The position numbers were made by a program, and so were the translations under genes. 55,777 nt of DNA from Nemertoderma westbladi (lineage: Eukaryota; Xenacoelomorpha; Nemertodermatida; Nemertodermatidae): assembly GCA_032718475.1 (NCBI GenBank), contig JAUCBJ010008875.1:1-55777 (forward strand), read 5' to 3'. Of the stretch, positions 39,561 through 48,450 are shown in pieces. Numbering within the stretch: the stretch's first letter is position 1; the number at the start of each line of letters is the position of its first letter. A model generated the notes under the pieces. The model saw only the letters and a program-made list of their open reading frames with translations. It was not told where the DNA came from and ran no database searches.

Positions 39561-40449
39561 ATCTGTTCAAACGTCAAACGTCTGTTCAAACGTTCCACCA
39601 GACCGCAACTTTGTTGCTATTATAATCGCATTTTTAAAATATACCATCCCTCAAATACATCGGATTAAATTAACTTATAATTTGGAAATAAAATGTCCAT
39701 GCAACCCATTTAAAGAGAGAAAACAAGAGAAAGAATCTCAGTTCCACTTCCTCAAGTTATCTGAATGTTTAGACAAGGATACAGATACAATCCAATGCAA
39801 GAATGGCATGTCTTTCGACACAAGAACATCATTTAAAGAGAAAATGACTGCAACAACTCCTCACGTAAAGACATTAATACGAAATCAAGCAACATTTGTT
39901 GACAAGATGGAGCCCAATGAATTACTTGTAAAGCTTGAGAGTAATGAAGCTTTTACTAGGGAAGTTAAAAGAGCAACTGTAGCTCTTATAAAGAACAAAT
40001 TTACAATTTTTCACCAAAATATGGCATTACTAGAGGCTTTGAAATGTGCGTCAGAAGCTGTTTATCAAAGTTTTCAGAAAGAATTGATTGCAACAAACCA
40101 AAAACATTTAGCAGAACGTCTGCAAGGAAATGTCTGTTCTGAGGATGACGACTTTCCAGAGAAACTTCTTACATTAAGATCTGATTTGGTTGTGTCTATG
40201 TTTCCGGAAGAATTACTTCCTATTCTTGTATCTAAGGGAGTTCTAAGTACATTTATAGCAGAACGTATCAGTAAACAACCAACAACCTTTGAATCCAATG
40301 TCGATTTAGTTGATTCAATAATGAGACGACCTTATAAGGATTTCCTCCTATTTCGTCAAGGTTTGAGGAATACTAATCAAAAACATTTAGCGGAGTTGCT
40401 TCAGAAAAATGTAGTAGACAAACTAATCAAGGATTTAGGCGAAGCTTAG
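39547..40449 (+). CDS. End of COR and two tandem CARD-like domains
   Basis: 300 aa in a frame shifted by one relative to the COR piece. The first ~60 residues after the junction (PPDRNFVAIIIAFLKYTIPQ, then a CPCNPF knuckle-like end) look like the distal COR end. Two CARD-like helical bundles follow. The first is at about 39.88-40.13 kb (NQATFVDKMEP, NELLVKL, then SFQKELIATNQKHLAERLQ). The second is at about 40.17-40.43 kb (SDLVVSMFPEELLPILVSKG, then FRQGLRNTNQKHLAELLQ). The repeated TNQKHLAE helix matches the last helices of CARDs. CARDs recruit caspases or kinases by homotypic contacts. Stop TAG 40447-40449. The ATG at 39547 is probably not a real start. Confidence 0.75.
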   Translation: MWLGESVQTSNVCSNVPPDRNFVAIIIAFLKYTIPQIHRIKLTYNLEIKCPCNPFKERKQEKESQFHFLKLSECLDKDTDTIQCKNGMSFDTRTSFKEKMTATTPHVKTLIRNQATFVDKMEPNELLVKLESNEAFTREVKRATVALIKNKFTIFHQNMALLEALKCASEAVYQSFQKELIATNQKHLAERLQGNVCSEDDDFPEKLLTLRSDLVVSMFPEELLPILVSKGVLSTFIAERISKQPTTFESNVDLVDSIMRRPYKDFLLFRQGLRNTNQKHLAELLQKNVVDKLIKDLGEA

Positions 40450-42096
40450 ATTGATTAACTTATATTAAAACAATATAATTATTGGAATAGTTATTATATT
40501 TTGGGTTGGGCTGTACTATAATTTAATTACTTAGTATTTTTAGAGCTTTATTCAAATTGATCGTAACGATCTAGTTAGATCAACCAAAATTATGACAGTG
40601 ATGTGGTGATGATAACTCCACCTACTGGCTCCAGAAGTCGAGGAAATCCTGCCAAGTACCTAACTGATCTAGACTTTGCTGATGACTTAGGAGTAGTGTA
40701 ATGGAGTACAGAACTTCGTTGAGTACACTAGTCAGGTTCGATTCACTGGTCATTCTTGAAATCCATATATTTTCGCAATCGTTTGAGTTTTGCATTATTA
40801 AACATAACAACAATAGCTTGGCATCATCCAATGTTTGTATTGATATGATTGTATAGGAAATTGTTGAAAGGAAAAAATAAAATTGAAATTGAAAATTGAA
40901 ATTGAACAATAGCTTGGCTCCTTTTCATTCCAATTCAGCGCCAAGGGGAAATATAATGATGATGATTATAATTTTATTTGGTGTTCAATACATGTTCAGA
41001 GAATCTAGTGTGGCTTTTATTTATTATTAATTCATAGAAAAATCGATTTTTTTATTTAAATAAACATCTTTCTATCTTTCTTTCTTTCAAATAATTTGCC
41101 CTCGTGAATTGAGTTTGCAGTCGTTCGTATTTTAACCTGCTGCCAACATAACATTTGATGTCTGTAGATGTGGATGCCTAACCTATATGAAACATATAAT
41201 GTGCACATTTCAGTATAGTTTTTTTTAAATTAACTATATTATTTTGGTTTGGGTGAATTCTTAGCCCGCGAGTTAGTAAAGGCGCATGTTAGTAAAGGAG
41301 CAGGTTTCAGAGGCGTATTGGGGGAACCAAAACAATAAACGTTATTGTTTTGCGGGCTAAGAAAACCCACGGGCTAAGAATACTCGCGGGCGAAGAATTC
41401 CTGAGACCGGTTTTATATTATATTATAGTTAATTATATAATATAGGGTAATTATATTGCTAAACTAACAAATTATATCATTGCAGTAGTTATGAAGTATT
41501 ACTTGATTCTACATTTTATGCTACATGATTTCAAATTTACTATGAAATATTATATTAATTTAATTTTAATTCATAAGTGGATGTTTTTAAGATAATAACA
41601 TATTTTTAATAATATTAGATATGTAGTTTTCATCGTCATGTGATTAAGACAACCATAATCAGGTCGCACTGCAGACAATAATCTAAATAATTACTAGAAA
41701 ACAAAGTTATACTATTAGGATGTAAACATATCTTTCTCTGGGTAGCATTCCTTCGTTTTCTCCTGAATTTTGTAGCTAGTCGAATCCCCACACTCACTCC
41801 ATCCATAATAAATAGCCTTTCCCAGCTGTAACAAAAATAAAATTTATTTAAAAATAAAAAAATTAAAAGTTAAATTTTATGCACTACTTTACTTCAAAAA
41901 AAGGAAGGAGCCGATTATATAATTATACCAAATGAATAGCTTGTTGTATAAGTCACTTTTACTTCAAGTGATATACTGTTAGTAGGCCTATACTTTTATA
42001 AACTGTATACTCTTGCACAAATATGAAACTGAATCTTTCTAATGTGATGCTCATTTATATATACATGTATACTATAAATATACATATAATATATAT
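40450..42096. other. Post-gene sequence with LINE scraps, otherwise no gene
   Basis: AT-rich. It contains the LINE scrap at 40612-40697, a GAAATTGAAAATTGAAATTG run at about 40.87-40.9 kb, and TTTCTTTC runs. A small interrupted inverted repeat (GAATTCTTAGCCCGCGAG at about 41257 against CTCGCGGGCGAAGAATTC at 41383-41400) encloses a duplicate of the AAACAATAAACGTTATTGTT type. Confidence 0.5.
40612..40697 (+). mobile_element. LINE relic, RT palm (same family as 21.3 kb)
   Basis: About 85 bp nearly match 21333-21412, including the codons for the FADD motif (TTTGCTGATGAC) and TTAGGAGTA. After that point similarity stops. The ORF2 3' end of the same family resumes at 42.1 kb. Confidence 0.8.
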
Positions 42097-42290
42097 GCCG
42101 CCTCCGCTTTGCAGGACATTGCTTTCGCCGTGAGTACCAGTGAGTCTGTGCACAATCTTGCTCTTTGACACCCCATGACTGTCTTAAGACGCCTCTTAAA
42201 GGACTTTGGCCTTGGGGATGCTGATAATAATGGGGATAGGGAATTGCGGCGGTGGAATTTTGTATATAACCTGGCATATCATTATTTGCA
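42097..42290 (+). mobile_element. LINE relic, ORF2 C-terminus (same family as 21.3 kb)
   Basis: Similar to 21940-22160: CGCCTCCGCTTTGCAGGACA and the following FRR region, then the LRR-LLKD-GL-DAD block and NFV. Several short deletions. Together with the scrap at 40.6 kb it may be one old copy split by 1.4 kb of other sequence. Confidence 0.75.
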
Positions 42291-42296
42291 AGCTGC

Positions 42297-43412
42297 TTCG
42301 GCGCAGTGGCGGTACGGCTAATGTCGCGTCACGGAAAGTCGCGTTACGGCTAATTTTCAGAGTAGCCGTAACGCGACTTTGAAAGTCGCGGCACGGCTAC
42401 CCAAAAAGACGAGTTACGGCTAATTTTCAGAGCTTTGAAAGTCGCGGTACGGCTACTCAAAAAGTCGCGTTACAGCTAATCTATTGTCTTGGTTCTACAT
42501 AGGGAATCATTATCAATATTATTCTATGGTGTTTACGCACAGATGAGAAAGGTTCGAAAAATGTAATGTAATAATGTTTTACAACATGGGAGTATCCAGG
42601 GGGGGGGGGGGGGGGTGGGGGATTTTTACTAAAAAAACTTAATTTAATAATTATTGTATTATTATTGCTGTATTGAGTACCGCAGTACACAGTACCATAG
42701 GTATATTAGTCGATAGTATAATCAGTATATTGCCGAAATATTGCACTTTGAATTTATCATTATATTAATCAAATCAAAAATATCTAAAACTAAAGCTTTT
42801 GAATTAGCCAGTCATGCCCCGCGTATGGCATTTGGTTCGGTGGTGGGGTGGGTTGGAATGGTTCAGCCGCGAAGGGGTGGACCGGGGGTGGGTTGGGAAG
42901 AAAGGGTTCGGCCGCGAAGGGGTGGTTCAATACACCAACATGGCAGTCGGGATCACCACCCTCTCCCTCTGAACTTTCAACTGGGTGATCGGCGGCTGGA
43001 AGGACGGCCATTGCCTGCTTGTCAGTCCCCAAACAGAACGCCATATGGTCCAGGTAGCGAGCCAGGCGTTGGAACAACATCGATATGAAGTAGTGGAATA
43101 TGTTCCACAAAACCACTCATTGCTTTTTCGGCTGCTATTATTGGCTGTATTCGGTACCTGTGATTGAGGCTGTGACTAAGAATACCATACAATACAATAT
43201 TATATTAAAATATTGAATGTGAGGTTGTTGAAGAACATACAGTACAGTATGAAAGATGGTAAAATCCCCCCCTCCCGGATACTCTCATGCTGTAAAACAT
43301 TATTACATTACATTTTTCGAACTTCATCTGTACGTAAACACCATAGAATAATAAATTAACAAAAATCAAAAAATTAGCCGTAACGCGACGACACCGCTGC
43401 TTCACAGTAAGC
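42297..43412. mobile_element. Foldback / MITE-like element with long inverted arms
   Basis: Both ends carry the module GTCGCGTTACGGCTAATTTT; the left end has about four copies in mixed orientation (42.32-42.48 kb), the right end one (43.37-43.39 kb). Inside them about 110-130 bp at 42.51-42.63 kb recur inverted at 43.25-43.36 kb (ATTATTCTATGGTGTTTACG ... GTAATGTAATAATGTTTTAC), both ending in a G/C homopolymer (17 G at about 42600). The outermost sequence AGTGGCGGT / AGCGGTGTCG is loosely similar at both ends. The middle 42.74-43.15 kb has open frames on both strands without recognised domains. Confidence 0.7.
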
Positions 43413-43555
43413 CAATTGAAGGTTGCATGGTGGTGGAACAAATTTTTGTTATAGATAGATAGATACTTACATACCGCATAATAAACTTGAGAGATTCAAC
43501 CAAAGATTTTAAGTATTTAATTTACCAATTAATAATTAAATGCTTGAGTTAATAC

Positions 43556-44711
43556 AATTATTTTATTCTTTAATTGTCAAGCTGAAGTAAAAACCTTACC
43601 GGTAGGTAGCAAGTACAGTACGATACAAAATACTAAAATAAAAAAGCAACTGACCATTAGACGTTGCATGCAATCAGTAATCAGCTGACGGCTGTCAGCT
43701 GATCAGTAGGTTTCGCCCCAATGGGGGCTTTCTCAAGTAGCTAGTGCTAGATGCATAGACGAGTGCAATAACCAATATACGAATGCGATGATTCAACGCG
43801 AGCTTACCGCCGTCCGTGCCGCTAGGGGGCGTCCTGGCAATTGTAGTGAGAGCGAGGTGACTGCGGCTGCACCCACTGAGGTCATTGACCTGGTGGATCC
43901 AGCACCCGTAGATAATCCCAGGCCTATCATCTGTAAGTTTGAGTACCGCGGTCGGGCTACCAAACTTTTCGTTCGTAGGCTACGTGGTCTAGTACCGAGA
44001 TCTTGCGTACGGCCAGTGCGGTTTGTTTACACAACTGCCAAACTGCGCCAATCACTGCCATCATTGAAACATCCGGTTCCCGATATTCTGGCTTCTAACG
44101 TCGTGTATTCATTTGCTTGTCCCTCTTGTAAGGGGGAATATGTTGGACATACCATCCAACACTTATTTGAACACGTTAGACAGCATCAAGACGGGTCGAC
44201 CAATGATGGTAGTGAACAAAGCAAGACAGTTCACAACCCTATCATGACGCACCGCGGGGAGCCCAACACACGTTGGTTGACCGACTGGCGAGAGTTGTTC
44301 AAACACTTCAAGGTTATTGCACGGCACCCTTTGCGTTCTGTCCGGCAAAAACTAGAAATGTTTTATATACGCACTCGCCAGCCAGCTATTAACAAGCAGA
44401 AACGTGATTGGCGCAAGTTTGAGGTGCTGCTTCCTAGTGGTTAGACGGATACACTTCTACCTTGTTTCACTTTAACGTCCCGTCTCCCTTGGGAACTTCT
44501 ATCTATTGTCTCCTTTCTAGCACTAGCTACTTGAGAAAGCCCCCATTGGGGCGAAACCTACTGATCAGCTGACAGCCGTCAGCTGATCACTGATTGCATG
44601 CAACGTCTAATGGTCAGTTGCTTTTTTTATTTTAGTATTTTTATCGTACTGTACTTGTTACCTACCGGTAAGGTTTTTACTTCAGCTTGACAATTAAAGA
44701 ATAAAATAATT
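43556..44711. mobile_element. Penelope-like element fragment between 195-bp inverted arms
   Basis: Arms at 43556-43750 and 44517-44711 are inverted copies with only a few mismatches. The arm includes a perfect hairpin (TCAGCTGAC GGCT GTCAGCTGA) and, on the strand pointing outward, a GCCCC-CATT-GGGGC stem-loop followed by GAAAC. The 766-bp centre is almost wholly filled by the GIY-YIG ORF. No reverse transcriptase. Penelope-like elements often have terminal repeats in direct or inverted arrangement, so a 5'-truncated copy with inverted terminal repeats is the simplest reading. Confidence 0.75.
43788..44444 (+). CDS. Penelope-type GIY-YIG endonuclease
   Basis: 218 aa. Residues ~45-100 (FEYRGRATKLFVRRLRGLVP and the following VRFVYTTAKLR stretch) look like the end of a Penelope-like RT connecting to the endonuclease. 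The GIY-YIG domain begins with VVYSFACPSCKGEYVGHT: the GIY position reads VVY, YIG reads YVG, and the CX2C pair is typical of Penelope-like elements. The H-FEHVRQH segment supplies the conserved Arg and His. KLEMFYIRTRQPAINKQ carries the putative catalytic Glu and terminal Asn. All key residues appear present and the frame is uninterrupted. ATG at 43788; an in-frame RT is not found upstream. It would nick DNA for target-primed reverse transcription. Confidence 0.8.
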   Translation: MIQRELTAVRAARGRPGNCSESEVTAAAPTEVIDLVDPAPVDNPRPIICKFEYRGRATKLFVRRLRGLVPRSCVRPVRFVYTTAKLRQSLPSLKHPVPDILASNVVYSFACPSCKGEYVGHTIQHLFEHVRQHQDGSTNDGSEQSKTVHNPIMTHRGEPNTRWLTDWRELFKHFKVIARHPLRSVRQKLEMFYIRTRQPAINKQKRDWRKFEVLLPSG

Positions 44712-45439
44712 TATTTTACCGCTGTTCCATAAGCAGCCTGATCGGTAAATTGGATCAATTTAAAAAATTTATATTATTATTCAATCATATTTTTTTGCAT
44801 TAATCTTAGCTGTTAATACAACAATCTTCGAATTAAATTACATGCAGTACCGCTCATGTGATATATTAAATTCCATATTTTAAAGCTAATACAGTAACTC
44901 TAACTGTCTAAAGTTCTGTCATATATTCGACTAGAAATAAAATTATTAACTAATAATAAAATTTTAAATAATTACCTTTAGTGACTTTGATGGATGGCGG
45001 CCCTTTATTATTGGTCCCGATACGGTTGAAAAGCATCACAAGATTGACCTCGATCTTCGCACTGTTCACATATTGAATGTTTGTACCCCATGACGTATGT
45101 ACCCCATGCCGTTATAAAAATATACAGCAAATAATTGAGACGCAACAAAAATTAATTTAAATTACAGTTATACAATGCAGTATGTTGTTATACAGTACTA
45201 CTGTATACTTTGCTCCTGAGTTCTGTATGAACCAATATACCACTATTTTACATCATTCAGTACTTGGCCTATATGGAATACTGACAAAAAGCGCGCCACA
45301 CGTGTTCTGGTTAAACGAAAATCGCGCCACCCATGATATCAAATGCGCGCCAAGCCAACAATTGACTATGAAATTTTGCAGTAATTGCTTAATTGTAATA
45401 ATTTATCAGTTTATAATGCTGTAGCCCTACAGTATTTTA
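44712..45439. other. AT-rich intergenic stretch
   Basis: No supported gene. A short plus-strand frame (45182-45424, 80 aa) has no motif. It contains several GCGCGCCA motifs (45.29-45.36 kb) that foreshadow the minisatellite at 46 kb. Confidence 0.45.
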
Positions 45440-45900
45440 ATATTAAAATGCGAGTGTAGCGAGCACGGAAATTTTCCAATTATATCTGATTATGTTAACA
45501 TAAATACAGTCTGACAGTAATAGCTGAATAGTCAGATAGTGCTGTATAGTTGTAGTAGTAGTGGTAGTAGGTAAATGCAGATGTGATCAAGATGCGAGCG
45601 TAGCGAGCACGAAAATTTTAACATTTCAGCATTTAAAGTAGGCAAACCGCCTGTTTTCAAATGTCAAATGCAGATGTCATTAAATTGCGAGCTGATGAGC
45701 GTAGCGAGCACGGAAATTCTGCTGAATCATGCTGTCATGGTTTTATTGGTTTGAAGAATCTGACAATTGAAAAACTTTTGAAACAAGTCATGTTTTTAAT
45801 GGTCATGCTCAATCCGTCTGTTTCCATTTGTCCACAGCCAGACAGTGCTAAGAGTAGGTTTACAGTATAAACGCGAGCGAAGCGAGCGGACATTTTTCAA
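45440..45900. repeat. Dispersed GCGAGCGTAGCGAGC motif
   Basis: Four occurrences of a 15-25-bp motif, GCGAG-GTAGCGAGCACG-AAATTT or close variants, near 45450, 45595, 45695 and 45873. They have irregular spacing (about 100-180 bp) and little similarity between them. Confidence 0.7.
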
Positions 45901-46012
45901 TCTTTTTAAACCTATGGAATAATTTCAAATAGAGCTGTAGAGTGGGATGTGTTGCCAGTGCACTGCTCTGCTACACTACCTCCTACTGTCCTAACCTAAC
46001 CCTACATCCATA

Positions 46013-46216
46013 TTCGCGCCAGGACCGCCAGGATCCTCAATGCGCGCCACACGCCCCTGTCACTACGCGCCAGGATCCTTAATGCGCGCCACACGCCCCT
46101 GTCACTACGCGCCAGGATCCTTAATGCGCGCCACACGCCCCTGTCACTACGCGCCAGGATCATTAATGCGCGCCACACGCCCCTGTCACTACGCGCCAGG
46201 ATCATTAATCCGCGCC
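46013..46216. repeat. 42-bp minisatellite
   Basis: Four full units of 42 bp (46040-46207) plus partial units at each end. The core is CGCGCCACACGCCCCTGTCA then CTACGCGCCAGGATC-TTAAT. Because 42 is a multiple of three the array is open on both strands, giving 14-residue peptide repeats. Units differ at only one or two positions. Confidence 0.95.
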
Positions 46217-47630
46217 ACACATGTTGAGCAAACTCTACATAAATTCCAACCTGGTACTTGGGCAGTTCCAGTATTGCCTGTAATTGGATGACTCATCACA
46301 GACACTGGTTAACATAGCGTAGGAAAGTTTGTCGTTCAGATAATTATTATTTTGAACGGAAAATGTTTAGTATTGAACCGCTATTGAACTACGGTTATGA
46401 AAAACATAGTTTGGACATTTTTTGAACGACAAATTTAAAAATATCTGAACTGAAATTGAACTGGTTAATTTTTATTGGATAATAATCACTATTGAAACAC
46501 AATCACAATAGAAAACGGAAATATAACTTGCCATTTACAAATCGTTACTTTTCCGTTTCTGAACTCAAATTGAACTGGTTATTGCTTTGGACGCCATTCA
46601 AACGTCAAAGAACATTAACAGGAAATTAACTGATACCATTAATGAACGTTACTTTTCAGTAGAAACACCAACACCATTTAGGCGTTATTATATGGAGACT
46701 AATTTAGAACGTTGAAATCTGGTACAGTATGTGCGACGTTTATGGAGTGGACATGTTCTCAAAGTCCAAAAGCTGTGTGTGTGAACGTTGTGCTACTAGG
46801 GACCCGTTACATTATACTGTTATATACTGCTGGTATATATATATATATACCTTTATACCAATTGAGGGAAAGGAGCAGGTTACAGAGGCAGGCTTTTCTA
46901 ACCAAAACAATAAAGGGCCACTTTACCAATTGAGGGAAAGGATCAGGTTACAGACTGACAGAAGCGAGCTTTTCTAACCAAAACAATAAACGATCACTTT
47001 ACCTGGCCTCTGAGCAAGGTGGGTGTACATGCTGACATGTACTGAAACAGTAATTACAGTCTGACAGTAGCCTATACTACCTACTGACCTATAAACTACC
47101 GGTACTGATTGTAGTACCGGTAAGAAGTCGGAAGTCAGAAAGTCAGTAGCAATCATGTATATGAATATGGCAGTGGTACACTTCACTTAACACTAACATC
47201 CATTGGTACACAAAAGTGATAGAACCCATTATTTAATAATATTAATTGTAATTATTAATATAATTAACTTTAACTATTACCGTTATATTAATGATAACTA
47301 TGGTACTATTACTGTATTAACAAGCTGACAAGAAAGATTAGTAAAATATTGCAGCAAAGGCTGTACCGTATTACAGTACCGATATTATCTTTAATAAATG
47401 TTTACCGGTAATGTTTCACAGTTCAGCAGTTAGGTAAATATGAAATATTAGGCCTATATCTCTTTCTCCTGATTGGTTAGGCCTATACATTATAGCATCA
47501 GATAGTCCGATGCGTCAGTTCGGATCAGATAAGGACTGACAGACTGACGTTTTATTCTACCTCAGTCTGTCAGTCAGATAGTACCGATAGTAGGCCTACT
47601 GGAGTACAGTAGCCTACAGCAGTAGTTCAC
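46217..47630. other. Intergenic sequence with short dispersed repeats, no gene seen
   Basis: At 46855-47000 two copies of a ~70-bp unit (CAATTGAGGGAAAGGA-CAGG, TTACAGA, CTTTTCTAACCAAAACAATA). Related sequence appears at 41.29-41.35 kb and, inverted, inside the hAT element at 50.63-50.69 kb. Rich in TACCGGTA and TAGGCCTA. The 46.35-46.6 kb stretch has a repeated GAAC-GAAATTGAACTGGTTA theme. Confidence 0.5.
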
Positions 47631-47849
47631 CGGAATGGAAATGGAAATGGAAATGGAAAGTTTTTATTTACTTCTATAAGTAAAAACGCACCAACATGCA
47701 CAACACAATAAAACAAGATCAATCATTTTTTTAAACATTCACTGAGTGACTGATAGAGGCCGTATCTAAATAATCAAAATATTAATATACATATAGTATA
47801 CTATACAATACACCGATATAAAAACAAATTTATTACTATTGGTAAGTAT

Positions 47850-48415
47850 GTTGGTGTATGCGATATACAATATAAAATAAGTATGTAAGATATTTTTTTT
47901 AAAATACATAAAATAAATTAAAATAAGTCTGTAGGATAGTGATCTTAAAATAGAAACAAACAGCACATTAAAATACTTAAAATTTAATAAAATAAAATGA
48001 TTTAAGATTTAATTATTTTAAGTTAAAGTTAGTAGTTTTATTCTTAAAATAAGCCGTGTTTAATAAAATAAGGATATTATGTAATGTAGGTTTATTGAAT
48101 TAAAATAATGTATTTAAAATAATGGACGTATGTTAGAATATGCGATATACAATATAAAATAAGTATGTAGTGAATTATTTTTAAAATACATAAAATAAAT
48201 TAAAATAAGTCTGTACGATAGTGATCTTAAAATAGCAACAAACAACACATTAAAATATTAAAATACTTAAAAATTAATAAAATAAAATGTTTCAAGTTAG
48301 TAGTTTTATTCTTAAAATAAGCAATGTTTAATAAAATAATTATATTATGTAATGTAGGTTTATTGAATTAAAATAATGTAGAAATAATGTATTTAAAGTA
48401 ATGAAATATTGAAAT
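47850..48415. repeat. 282-bp direct repeat in the LINE 3' UTR
   Basis: TGCGATATACAATATAAAAT starts at about 47857 and 48139. In both, TAAAATAAGTCTGTA, GATAGTGATCTTAAAATAG and TAGTAGTTTTATTCTTAAAA follow in the same order with small indels. Confidence 0.8.
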
Positions 48416-48450
48416 AAAAATATAAAAGTTTATGTTCTTTTGGACTATTA

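Noticed and set aside
42741-43116. Overlapping open frames on both strands in the foldback element
   Set aside because: The Pro/Gly/Arg-rich peptides arise from a duplicated CG-rich stretch (GCCGCGAAGGGGTGG). No family pattern.
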